Shown here: piece by piece, positions 7,862 to 16,320 of the stretch
Layout: each line of letters starts with the position of its first letter
Numbering within the stretch: the first letter of the stretch is position 1
Assembly: GCA_020833055.1 (NCBI GenBank)
Contig: JAJHQZ010000002.1
Location: 1 to 64,000 of the forward strand
Reading direction: 5' to 3'
Length of the DNA stretch: 64,000 nucleotides
From: Candidatus Korarchaeum sp.
Lineage (GTDB): Archaea; Korarchaeota; Korarchaeia; Korarchaeales; Korarchaeaceae
Translations under genes and position numbers: made by a program
The notes under the pieces: model-generated
Databases searched by the model: none
Seen by the model: only the letters and a program-made list of their open reading frames with translations
Told to the model about the DNA's origin: nothing

Positions 7862-9220
7862 GTGAGGGATAACGAGCTCTACTTCATGAGGCTGGAGCTA
7901 CCTGGGGAGCTCTCCGATCTGATAAAGAGGGGACTCCTATCAGAGGCCAGGGAGCTCCTAAGAGAGTTAATAAGGGGTGCTGAGGGAGATTACAGGAGGA
8001 GGCTCGAGTTCGAGCTAGATAGATTGAGGAGATGGGCTATACAGTATCCATATACGGAAATGGAAGCTTACGAAATTGCGAGCAAGAGGATAAGGGATCT
8101 CAGCCCGGGGGAATTTCGGGATCTCATATCATCGGGTTGCGTCGATCATATAATACTAGATGGTGACCTCAGGATCTACGAGAGGTTCCTCCCCAACATG
8201 ATGTGGCTCTGCCCCAGCCTGAAGGATAGATCGCTCGAGCGGGAGGATGAGAGGAGGATAAGGGAGAGGGAGGAGCTATCTAGAAGGGCTAGGGAGGTCA
8301 TGGAATCTAGGGCTTATCCCCTGATCTTCAGGTTCAGGGCCGAGCTCACTATAAGGGCTCTTCCGAGGGGGGAGAGGTTGAGGGTCTGGCTCCCGGTCCC
8401 GAGGGTGAGCGCGCTCCATCCGGAGGTTAGGGTGATCTCATACAGCAGGGAGCCCTACATCTCAGATGAGATGCACCCCCAGAGGACCGCTTACTTCGAG
8501 TTGACAAGCGGATCTGATGATAACGTCTGGATAGAATACGAAGCCGTTTGCGTTCCCCGGCGACCCATGGAGGAGATACCAGATGACCTGAGGGAGCTCG
8601 ATGGGGAGCCTGAAGCCAGGCACAGGGAGGAGAGGATCCCCCATATAACTTTCTCGGGGGACCTGAAGCGTCTGGTCTCCTCACTCACTGAGGGGCTGGA
8701 TGCGCTGGAGAGAGCCAGGAGGATATGGGATTGGGTTGTGGAGAACGTGAGGTATACTTATGTGCATGATTACGCCCTATTCGACAATATCAGTGAGTTC
8801 GCATTCACTAAGAGGAGGGGGGATTGCGGGGTCCAGGCCATACTCCTCATAACGATGCTCAGGCTGGCAGGTATCCCAGCTAGGTGGCAATCGGGTTGGT
8901 ACGCGAATCCAGTGGATTGGGGCATGCATGACTGGGCCCAGTTCTACTTGGAGCCCTTCGGCTGGGTCTACGCTGATCCGAGCTTCGGCCACCCGACAGA
9001 GGATTGGAGGAAGGATTTCTACTTCGGTGGGATAGAGGGGTTCAGGCTCTCCTTCAACTCGGAGATAAGTTACCCTTTCGATCCCCCTAAGGAGAGCTTC
9101 AGATCGGATCCAGTGGACAGTCAAGTGGGAGAGGCTGAGTGGGATGGCGGGAACATTTACTACGATATGATGGACAGCAAGCTGCACCTCCTGGAAGTTA
9201 GGAGGGCCGATATTAAGTAG
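7862..9220 (+). CDS. Transglutaminase-like (cysteine protease fold) protein
   Basis: A 452-residue protein whose C-terminal half is a transglutaminase-like core. The triad is clear: Cys322 in GDCGVQA, His356 in MHDWAQFY and Asp372 in YADPSFG. Proteins of this superfamily in archaea are usually peptidases or amidohydrolases rather than cross-linkers. The N-terminal 140 residues are charged and helical (many Arg/Glu), then a beta-rich domain (about 150-255, starting RFRAELTIRALPRGERLRV) precedes the core; that order occurs in other archaeal members. No signal peptide is seen, so it is likely cytosolic. The substrate is unknown. Confidence 0.8.
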   Translation: MRDNELYFMRLELPGELSDLIKRGLLSEARELLRELIRGAEGDYRRRLEFELDRLRRWAIQYPYTEMEAYEIASKRIRDLSPGEFRDLISSGCVDHIILDGDLRIYERFLPNMMWLCPSLKDRSLEREDERRIREREELSRRAREVMESRAYPLIFRFRAELTIRALPRGERLRVWLPVPRVSALHPEVRVISYSREPYISDEMHPQRTAYFELTSGSDDNVWIEYEAVCVPRRPMEEIPDDLRELDGEPEARHREERIPHITFSGDLKRLVSSLTEGLDALERARRIWDWVVENVRYTYVHDYALFDNISEFAFTKRRGDCGVQAILLITMLRLAGIPARWQSGWYANPVDWGMHDWAQFYLEPFGWVYADPSFGHPTEDWRKDFYFGGIEGFRLSFNSEISYPFDPPKESFRSDPVDSQVGEAEWDGGNIYYDMMDSKLHLLEVRRADIK

Positions 9221-9253
9221 TGAGAGATAAATTTATTAGATTTCCACTAGATC

Positions 9254-9274
9254 CTTCAGATATCCTATCTGAAG
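9254..9274. repeat. 9-bp inverted repeat between convergent genes
   Basis: CTTCAGATA and TATCTGAAG form perfect arms around a 3-base spacer. It lies 34 bases past the end of the transglutaminase-like gene and about 75 bases past the end of the convergent permease gene. It may act as a 3' hairpin for either transcript; a run of T does not follow directly. Confidence 0.45.
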
Positions 9275-9347
9275 CTATCGTTAATTGAGCTGATCCTTAT
9301 AATGGAGGAGTTATCTTACAATAGGACCATCATAAAGAAGAGAGAGA

Positions 9348-10124
9348 TTATATTCTGATCCCGAAGGGCGATAATATGAACTTGAGCGAGACGTAGAGGA
9401 AGACAAGTCCGAATAGTATTTTTATCACCCATGCGGGGACCCTAGCGACGAGCCTAGCCCCTATCTGAGCACCTACGGCCGTCCCTATCCCTAAGAGGAG
9501 GGCCGCTATCACATCCACGTAACCTTGGATGAGCTTGAAAGCTCCCGACACCAGGGCCATGGATATGAAGGATGCTAGGGATGTCCCTACAGCTATCTTA
9601 ACTGGTGAACCGAGGAGGTATATGAATGAGGGGACTAGGGCATAACCTCCCCCCAGACCAACTATTCCGGTGAGGATACCTATCAGGAAGCCCAAGATCC
9701 CCTTCTTCTTTGAGCTCCCAGGTATCTCCTTTCCATCCTTAGCCCCTATCGATCTCCTGAGCCCCTCGTAAACCATCCTAACAGCTACATATAGGAAAGC
9801 CAACCCCAGTATGAAGCTGAGGATTGAGATATTCCCAGCTAATAAGATGAATATTAGGCTCCCTATGAATGCTCCTATTGCTCCGGATATCGCCACGACC
9901 TTAGCTGTCCCGTAGTCAACGTTCCCGATCCTTATGTGGCCTATAGCTCCCGAGGTAGCGGTTATTATGACGGCAGTTATAGTCGTCCCTATCGCTATGG
10001 GCAGCTTATATCCGAAGAGGAAAACGAGGGCGGGAAGCATTATGACGCAACCCCCTGTACCTAGCAGTCCCCCTATTATCCCTCCTAATAGGCCTACGAT
10101 CAGCAGAACTAGTTCCTGCATCAT
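9348..10124 (-). CDS. TauE/SafE family permease
   Basis: A 258-residue integral membrane protein of the TauE/SafE (DUF81) family, with about eight helices in two related halves. The repeated family motifs are visible as GGIIGGLLGTGGCVIMLPAL near the N-terminus and GILTGIVGLGGGYALVPS in the second half. Family members export or import sulfite, sulfoacetate or other small organic anions. The substrate here is unknown, and no sulfonate genes are adjacent. The upstream region to 10398 is shared with the divergent ferredoxin gene and contains AT-rich TATA-like tracts and two symmetric elements. Confidence 0.85.
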   Translation of the reverse strand: MMQELVLLIVGLLGGIIGGLLGTGGCVIMLPALVFLFGYKLPIAIGTTITAVIITATSGAIGHIRIGNVDYGTAKVVAISGAIGAFIGSLIFILLAGNISILSFILGLAFLYVAVRMVYEGLRRSIGAKDGKEIPGSSKKKGILGFLIGILTGIVGLGGGYALVPSFIYLLGSPVKIAVGTSLASFISMALVSGAFKLIQGYVDVIAALLLGIGTAVGAQIGARLVARVPAWVIKILFGLVFLYVSLKFILSPFGIRI

Positions 10125-10171
10125 GACCCACCCTCAGAGCCGCGATAATGTAAAAATTAAAAATTTTTAAA

Positions 10172-10207
10172 GTTACAGATCGTAACACAGCGAGAGCTCC
10201 GGAGCTC
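10172..10207. promoter_or_regulatory. Two symmetric elements in the permease/ferredoxin divergent region
   Basis: GTTAC (10172-10176) and GTAAC (10182-10186) form a small inverted repeat just upstream of the AT-rich TTTTTAAA tract of the permease promoter. Eight bases further, GAGCTCCGGAGCTC (10194-10207) is a perfect 14-bp palindrome. Their positions suit operators for the permease gene; function is inferred only. The rest of the 10125-10398 gap has AT-rich promoter sequence and no gene that I can support. Confidence 0.3.
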
Positions 10208-10398
10208 CCCCTCAATTTTTGAGATATAGAGGCATATGATGTTAAAAATATAAGAAAATTAGGATCGAGATTAAGATTTTTAAACTTGATATCTCACGAA
10301 ATTCGTATGGTGCGATCCCGACCCCCGCGTGAACTCAAAGCTCAGCTCTCCCCTGATCGAACAAGACGATTAAATCCTCCAGTATCCCTTCAGAGCCC

Positions 10399-10911
10399 AT
10401 GAAAGCTACTGGGATGCCGGCTATAAGAGTCGATGCGAGTAGGTGCCCTGGATACAGGTATTGCGAGATGTGGTGCTCATACAAGCATGAGGGTGTCTTC
10501 AGCTCATCCCTCTCGAGAGTGACTGTGGTCAGGGATGTGAGGATCGGACTCGACTATCCAGTTATCTGCAGGTTCTGTGAGCCGGCTCCCTGCATAAAGG
10601 CCTGTCCAACGGGCTCCATCCGGAGGAATGATATAGGAGCTATAGTTATTTTCGAGGAAACTTGCTCGAGTTGCGGCAATTGTATTAATAGCTGTCCATA
10701 TAGGGCAATTAAGATTCACAAAACTAAGGGAGTCCCCATCGTCTGTGATCTCTGCGGTGGGGAGCCTGAATGCGTTAAAAGATGCCCTATGAACTCTCTG
10801 ACATTCCGAAGGTTTGAGGTCAGGGCGCTCGAAATAACTGACCCCGCTTACATCTACGCCCTGAGAGAATTCGCGGAGCAGGCTGGGAGGTGGGGTTTGG
10901 ATGTCGAGTAA
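10399..10911 (+). CDS. AOR-associated ferredoxin-like 4Fe-4S protein
   Basis: A 170-residue iron-sulfur protein of the HycB/AOR-accessory ferredoxin type with up to four clusters. Cysteine groups are CPGYRYCEMWCSYKH, CRFCEPAPCIKACP, CSSCGNCINSCP and CDLCGGEPECVKRCP. It likely carries electrons from a tungsten aldehyde oxidoreductase to a membrane or soluble acceptor. The gene overlaps the start of the AOR reading frame by 11 bases, the classic ferredoxin-AOR pairing. This partner AOR is broken, yet the ferredoxin frame is intact. It may serve the intact AOR at 35811-37613, which has no ferredoxin of its own next to it. The ATG start at 10399 could be replaced by the ATG at 10414. Confidence 0.85.
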   Translation: MKATGMPAIRVDASRCPGYRYCEMWCSYKHEGVFSSSLSRVTVVRDVRIGLDYPVICRFCEPAPCIKACPTGSIRRNDIGAIVIFEETCSSCGNCINSCPYRAIKIHKTKGVPIVCDLCGGEPECVKRCPMNSLTFRRFEVRALEITDPAYIYALREFAEQAGRWGLDVE

Positions 10912-12790
10912 GCTGTACGGATACGCTGGAAAGCTACTGAGGATAAATTTGACTGATGGAAGCGTCAAGGTGGAACCGCCGAGCAGGGAAGTGATAAGGG
11001 GCTTCATAGGGGGATGAACGTGAGGATGCTCTACAGCGAGGTGAGGGGAGCGGACCCCCTGAGCCCCATGAACAAGCTCTACATATCAACGGGTCCCCTG
11101 GCGGCACCGGCTTCCCCTTGGGTTCTAGACTCAACGTATCTGGGAAATCGCCTCAGACCGGGTTGATCGGAGATTCTAATGTGGGAGGGCATTTCTCCGC
11201 TGAGATGAAATACGCTGGCTACGATTCCATAATACTAGAGGGTAGGAGCGAGAGGCCCGTCTATATTTACACATCGGATGGCGAGGTGGAGCTCAGGGAT
11301 GCGAGCGGCATATGGGGGAGGAGGATCTCGGATGCTTACAGTGAGATACTCAGGGAGCTTGGGGATTGGAGAGCTCAAATAGCTCTAATTGGGCCAGCAG
11401 CTGAGAAACTAGTTAGATACTCTGGGATCTTCTTCAACCTCTATAGGCCAGCTGCCAGGACCGGGATGGGAGCTCTAATGGCATCTAAGAAAGTGAAAGC
11501 GATCGCTGTCAGGGGAGATGGTTATGTGGAAGTAGCTAGACCGGCGGAATTCGAGAGGGTAGTGGATGAGATAGAGGAGGAAACCTATGCCCATCCGCAG
11601 TTCTGGCCCAGGAGGATAATGGGAACTTCTAGGATATTAATGGCAGCGAATAGGCTCGGTATACTTCCGGGAAATCACTTCAAGGAGCCGGTTTTAGATT
11701 ACGCCTTCGAGGTGAGCGGGGAGTACCTCGCCCTTAAGTACAATGTTAAGAGTATGTCGTGCTTCTCCTGCATCGTCAACTGCAGCAGGTTCTTCTTAGT
11801 TAAGGATGGTGAGTACTCCGGCCTGATGGGAGAGGGCCCTGAGTACGAAGCTCTAGCTGGCATGACCGTGAGGATAGGGAATAGCGATTTGAACTCGGGA
11901 TTGAAGGCCATATCCTTATTGAACGACCTAGGTATGGATGCGATATCGACAAGCGAAGTAATATCCTGGGCTATGGAGCTATATGAGAGTGGTGCCCTTA
12001 AGAAGGAGGAGATCGGGCTCGAGCTGAACTGGGGAATATGGATTCAGTGATGAAGCTCATAGAGATGATAGCTGGGAGGGAGGGCTTCGGCGATATCTTA
12101 GCTGATGGTGTTGCTAAAGCTTCTGAGAGGCTTGGGAAGGGAAGGGAGATCGCTATGCATGTCGAAGGTCTCGAGATGATTCGAGTAGATCCTAGAGGAC
12201 TGAAGGGATATGGCTTGGGCTTCGCTGTAGCGAGCAGAGGGGCTGATCATCTGAGATCGGAGCCGTTCATAGAGTTGAGCGATGATCCCAAGATAGGCGA
12301 GGCTATGTTCGGGGAGGGGGAAGCCACTCTCAGGCTCGGGGTAAGGGGGAAGGGGAAATCAGTGGCTTACTATGAGAACATATGCGCTCTAGTCGATTCC
12401 CTAGAGGTATGCAAGAATTTGGCTGAGAACATGGACCTCTTAAATTATAAGAGAGTTGCTAAGCTGATGGGAGCCGTCACCGGCTTGGACTTCACGCCGG
12501 AGGAAGTCAGGGATATTGGGGAGAGGATAGTGAACTTGGAGAGGGCCTTCAATATAAGGGAGGGGGTGACTAGAGCTGATGATCGCTTGCCAAAGAGGTT
12601 CTTGGAGGAGAGGATAGCTAGAGGACCGTCAGCCGGGCATCTGATGGAGCTGGATAGGATGCTGGATGAGTACTACGAGGTCAGGGGATGGGATCGGGAG
12701 AGGGGGATCCTGAGCAGGGGGAAGTTGATGGAGCTCGGACTGGAGGATGTGATCCTCGATCTAGAGGCGAATGATATCAAAATACCTTAA
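10901..12790 (+). pseudogene. aor: Aldehyde:ferredoxin oxidoreductase, frameshifted in three places
   Basis: The frame starts at the ATG at 10901, preceded by GGGAGGTGGGG, and reads as a normal AOR N-terminus (YGYAGKLLRINLTDGSVKV) up to RGFIGG. It then hits TGA at 11015-11017. Family sequence resumes in another frame as MLYSEVRGADPLSPMNKLYI, shifts again near 11117-11123 into SRLNVSGKSPQTG, and shifts a third time in a G run near 12031-12034 between LELNWG and KLIEMIAGREGFG. Together the pieces cover about 625 residues, full AOR length, including the cluster cysteines in SCFSCIVNC and the late Cys in LEVCKN. Each break could be explained by loss of one base (or seven at the first). As written no functional enzyme can be made. 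Confidence 0.9.
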
Positions 12791-12818
12791 TTTCGGGCTC
12801 AAATCGATATTTAGACTT

Positions 12819-13421
12819 TCAATGCTCCGGCTCGAAGTAAGGATTAATTATATGGGGCTTCCCTCCCCCGTACCTCGATAGGAATTCCCTTATTTCCCCT
12901 ATATCCTCCTCCCTGAGCCAGGGGTACCTCACAGTCCTGAATATAGTGTACGGAAGCCCTGAAGCTATCTCAACTGCTTCCATGAAGCTCTCGAGATCGA
13001 ATTCCCTCCTTATAATCCTCTCATACATTTCCCTTCGGAGAGGAGGCGCTTTCACATCTAGAGCGAATCCATCGATATAATCGGCAATGATCTTCATTAC
13101 TTTCGGTAGAGATCCATTAGTGTCGACTCTAATTGGCAAATCTCCTCTCCTGATCCTCAATATCTTTATCAGTTCGAGCAAGCTATCTCCGTGTATTGTA
13201 GGCTCACCACCGCTTATGATCAGCATATCTATCAAGGAGTTCCCCTCAAGCTCCCAGAGGAGCTCTTCTAGTGGGACCTCCTCGAATTTCCCCTCAACTA
13301 GCTCCCTGTTGTGACATGCTATGCAGTTGTAGTTGCAGTAGGGCAGGAATATTACCAAGGATACCCTTCCAGGATGGTCTATAACGGATGTTGTGACAGA
13401 TGCTATCTTCGGGAGCATCAT
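12819..13421 (-). CDS. nrdG: Anaerobic ribonucleotide reductase activating protein (radical SAM)
   Basis: A 200-residue radical SAM enzyme that installs the glycyl radical on NrdD. The cluster motif is CNYNCIAC (Cys29, Cys33, Cys36; CxxxCxxC), followed by the SAM-binding GGEPTIHGD segment. Its ATG overlaps the stop codon of nrdD by four bases (ATGA), so the two are translationally coupled and meant to be made together. The length is that of the archaeal/clostridial NrdG type, with a slightly extended C-terminus. The context makes NrdG the clear choice over pyruvate formate-lyase activase. Confidence 0.93.
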   Translation of the reverse strand: MMLPKIASVTTSVIDHPGRVSLVIFLPYCNYNCIACHNRELVEGKFEEVPLEELLWELEGNSLIDMLIISGGEPTIHGDSLLELIKILRIRRGDLPIRVDTNGSLPKVMKIIADYIDGFALDVKAPPLRREMYERIIRREFDLESFMEAVEIASGLPYTIFRTVRYPWLREEDIGEIREFLSRYGGGKPHIINPYFEPEH

Positions 13422-15400
13422 AAGTCCCTCGTGAACGCTATTATTTCCTCCTCCCCGATAATACCCCTAGTGACCCAGTCGGCTCTCCTGGAGTCCTGCC
13501 ATATGTTCTCCTCACCATCATAGATCCCCCTGGAGGGATCCCTCCTCTTAACCCTCCTCGCTATCGGCCTGAAGTAACCGACGACCCTCGAGTATATCGT
13601 AGTATCATCGCTCCCGCACTTAGGGCACTCTAAATACTCCCCGATGAATTTCGCACCGCACTTATTACACCTAGTCAACGTTGGAGTTATTGTCATATAC
13701 TTAACCGGGTAGTTGTTGAAAATTTTTCTCACTAGCTCTTTCTTGGTATCAGAGCTAACCTTCTGTCCCAGGAAGATGTGAAGGACCGATCCACCTGTAG
13801 CGTAATTCTGGGTGTGAGCTGAGACATAGACTAGCTTCGAGATATCGCCCTCGCTGAATGGAGGCTGAAAGCCTGAGGTCAGGATGGGCCTCTCCCTCGA
13901 TCCAGATACATATATATCGGGCGCTTCCTTCCGGGCATCCACTATATCACTGAACATCCTCGTAACTCTGCCCTCCCTTAGGTTCTCAACGAACTCAAGA
14001 TCCTTCCTCGCTAGGTAGCCAGCGGCCGTCTCCATTGGGGCATATTCAAAGTTCCAGGCGACCCCATCTGCCTCTTGGAATTCCCTGAGCTTCTCAAGTA
14101 TGTGCTCAGATATTAGCTTCGCTAATCTCAAGCCCTCCTCACAAAGTATCCCCTTCTTCACACCGAAGTTCACTAAGCCCTCGTGTCCACCTCCCAAAGA
14201 TATGGTGTTGAAGTAGGTCCTGAGGGATTCATCCACGTAGTAGAAGAAGGTCGGATAGAGCTCCTTATTCCTCAATATGAAGTCCCTCTTCCTGTTGAGA
14301 GCATCTCTAGCCATCTCCAGCAATATATCGAGGTGATCGAGCAGGGAGCTCAAGTTACCCCTGTGCAAGTAGGCGAGCCTGTTGAAATTCAGCGTTATAA
14401 CTCCTATCGATCCGACGCCCGAGAGGTTCCCGAATATCGAACCCGTGTGAGGGACCCTAAGGAGTTCATTTAGATCCACTTGGAACCTGCAGCAGAAAGA
14501 TCTTTGGAGCTTAGGGTCCCTCACCTCCAAGTTACCCACCTTGCTCCTCCACTTATCATCTAGGAAGGGCTTCGGGATGTAGTTCTCGAAGTATATACCG
14601 CCGAAGCTATCCATCAAATCTAAGAGCCTCTCGAAGACTTCGGATTCCCAATCGAAGTCTTCAGTTATGTAGAGAGTTATGAGGGGGAAGGTCCAGGGCT
14701 TCCCCTCAGCATCACCCTCGGACATCACCTCTATGAGGGCGTTATTGACCTCATCGTAGTAAGATCTGGGTATATCTGAGAATCTCTTGGGCTCACTTAA
14801 GCTCATCCCTATCGTCACCGGTTCATCCATTAGAGCTGGAGCCGGACCACCTATCGTTATCGTTACGTTCGTGAAAGGGGAGTTCCCACTCCTGAAATCC
14901 AAGTTAACATTGTAAACGAAAGATTGGAAGGCATTCTTAATGTCTCCATATCTCAATTCCCTCCCCAGAATCTCCCTCTCGTACCAGACGTAGGCGGCTG
15001 CGACTGAAGTTAGGTCATTGAGGGCCACAGCCCCCGATACCTCTTGACTCATCTTGAGTATGAAGTTAGCCGCTTGATCTAGGAACGTCCTTAGATGGCG
15101 AGGGGGCCTAGACTTAACGCTGAATGGGTTTCTGGATTGAAGGCCGTGCCTCATTATATCAAGAGCTGAGAAACCAGCGCAGTAAGGGCTCAATTGAGCC
15201 ATCTGATGATGATACCACCACCCCTCCTCATGGAGGAGCCTCTGCTCCTCCGTGAGGACTTTGCTCAGGTAGAATTCCCTCTGGACATATCCAGAGAGGA
15301 TCCCGGCTAGGGAAGGGAGGGAATAAATTAAGTTTGCGTTATGCCTGCTGTTATCGTCTTTATTTAAGTATCCCTCGATCAGGGAGAGGAGCTCTAGCAT
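13418..15400 (-). CDS. nrdD: Anaerobic (class III) ribonucleoside-triphosphate reductase
   Basis: A 660-residue glycyl-radical enzyme that reduces ribonucleotides to deoxyribonucleotides without oxygen. The glycyl-radical segment RVVGYFRP has its Gly at residue 608. Just before it is a zinc site made by CNKCGAKF and CPKCGSDD. An N-terminal catalytic-region cysteine is in LSPYCAGFSALD. The protein starts directly at the family core (LIEGYLNKDDN) and lacks the roughly 90-residue ATP-cone domain many NrdD proteins carry, so allosteric activity control by ATP/dATP may be absent. The ATG at 15400 sits one base from a perfect 10-bp inverted repeat. A GGAGGAG sequence lies about 40 bases upstream of the ATG, too far to serve it directly. 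Confidence 0.93.
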   Translation of the reverse strand: MLELLSLIEGYLNKDDNSRHNANLIYSLPSLAGILSGYVQREFYLSKVLTEEQRLLHEEGWWYHHQMAQLSPYCAGFSALDIMRHGLQSRNPFSVKSRPPRHLRTFLDQAANFILKMSQEVSGAVALNDLTSVAAAYVWYEREILGRELRYGDIKNAFQSFVYNVNLDFRSGNSPFTNVTITIGGPAPALMDEPVTIGMSLSEPKRFSDIPRSYYDEVNNALIEVMSEGDAEGKPWTFPLITLYITEDFDWESEVFERLLDLMDSFGGIYFENYIPKPFLDDKWRSKVGNLEVRDPKLQRSFCCRFQVDLNELLRVPHTGSIFGNLSGVGSIGVITLNFNRLAYLHRGNLSSLLDHLDILLEMARDALNRKRDFILRNKELYPTFFYYVDESLRTYFNTISLGGGHEGLVNFGVKKGILCEEGLRLAKLISEHILEKLREFQEADGVAWNFEYAPMETAAGYLARKDLEFVENLREGRVTRMFSDIVDARKEAPDIYVSGSRERPILTSGFQPPFSEGDISKLVYVSAHTQNYATGGSVLHIFLGQKVSSDTKKELVRKIFNNYPVKYMTITPTLTRCNKCGAKFIGEYLECPKCGSDDTTIYSRVVGYFRPIARRVKRRDPSRGIYDGEENIWQDSRRADWVTRGIIGEEEIIAFTRDL

Positions 15401-15401
15401 A

Positions 15402-15424
15402 ATTGGATGGATTATCCATCCAAT
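15402..15424. promoter_or_regulatory. 10-bp inverted repeat abutting the nrdD start codon
   Basis: Arms ATTGGATGGA and TCCATCCAAT flank a 3-base spacer and end one base before the nrdD ATG (read on the minus strand). As DNA it could be a repressor operator; as RNA it would fold into a stable hairpin against the start codon. Function is inferred from position and perfect symmetry. Confidence 0.55.
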
Positions 15425-15543
15425 ATATCAAGTTATCTCCTCCGCATCAACTCCATTATGATATGAAGCCAACCCACTGGGAGGGACTCTGTAAAATTCC
15501 AGATACCTTAAACCTTTTAAATTAAAGCTTCCTGAATTTTCGG

Positions 15544-16182
15544 ATGACGCTCTCTCCCGAGGAGAAGAGGAAGTTCCTTGAGTCATTGAAGAAGGATGAG
15601 GAGTTCAGGTACGCTGTAGCGGGGATTCTTGGCTACAGTGAGATATTGGAGAGGATAACTTCCATTGAGGAGAGAATCGTCAATCTTGAGGAAAGATTTG
15701 CGAGACTCGAGGAGAGGTTTGCGAGGCTTGAGGAAAGGTTTTTAGAATTGGAGGAGAGAGTTGCGAGGCTTGAGGAGGAAATGATTTCCTTCAGACGTTT
15801 AATCGTGGTCATTGCTCATAGATTTGGAGTTATATCCGAAGAATCCTTCAGAGAGGGGATGAAGTATGTAGTTGAGGAGGTCCTCGGGGCTGCGAAGGTC
15901 TCGAAGTTGCTCTTGAGGGATGAGAGGGGCTTCGTCTATGGACATCCATCGACAGTGGATGTCGATGTCCTAGTGAGGGATGGGGAGCATGTGATCGTGG
16001 AGGTGAAGTCGAGAGTATCGAAGGGCGATGTGGCCGAGATCAGCAGGATAGGGAGCTTATATGAGGAGAAAGAGGGTGTGAAGCCCAGGCTCCTCATAGT
16101 AGGTGGATTCGTGGACAAAGGAGCTGCTGAACTAGCTAAGGAATTGGGAGTGGAAATAAGAGGAGTTATTGAGGATCTCTAG
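15544..16182 (+). CDS. Coiled-coil PD-(D/E)XK nuclease-like protein (DUF3782 type), copy 1
   Basis: A 212-residue protein with three parts. Residues 1-40 form a charged helical head (LSPEEKRKFLESL, FRYAVAG). Residues about 41-85 are a coiled coil of near-identical heptads LEERFAR. The C-terminal domain has a PD-(D/E)XK nuclease-like core, with the Asp in VDVDVLV and EVKSR as the E-x-K motif. This arrangement is the DUF3782-type family known from archaea and cyanobacteria; no activity has been shown that I know of. A TATA-like TTTTAAATTAAA lies about 25 nt before the ATG, suggesting a leaderless transcript. The next gene is a paralog, so this is a local duplication. Confidence 0.75.
   Translation: MTLSPEEKRKFLESLKKDEEFRYAVAGILGYSEILERITSIEERIVNLEERFARLEERFARLEERFLELEERVARLEEEMISFRRLIVVIAHRFGVISEESFREGMKYVVEEVLGAAKVSKLLLRDERGFVYGHPSTVDVDVLVRDGEHVIVEVKSRVSKGDVAEISRIGSLYEEKEGVKPRLLIVGGFVDKGAAELAKELGVEIRGVIEDL
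15667..15771 (+). repeat. Five 21-bp coiled-coil repeat units
   Basis: Five in-frame 21-base units starting at 15667, 15688, 15709, 15730 and 15751 each encode a heptad of the form EERxxxL. The units differ by a few bases. They can change in number by slippage or recombination without breaking the frame. Confidence 0.8.
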
Positions 16183-16320
16183 CTCTCGCTCGATCTCACA
16201 AACCCATACGATGGGAGCTTCTTCAAGTTAATGGACCGCACCGCGGATTCGCGAACATACTGGATGAGAGCTTTAACGCTGCAACCCATAATTTTTAAAT
16301 CACTCCTTCCATCTATCCCG

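Noticed and set aside
16231-16320. N-terminal extension of the second nuclease-like paralog from a TTG
   Set aside because: The first 30 codons do not match the paralog, whereas the ATG at 16321 gives a matching N-terminus and has a well-placed TATA-like box.
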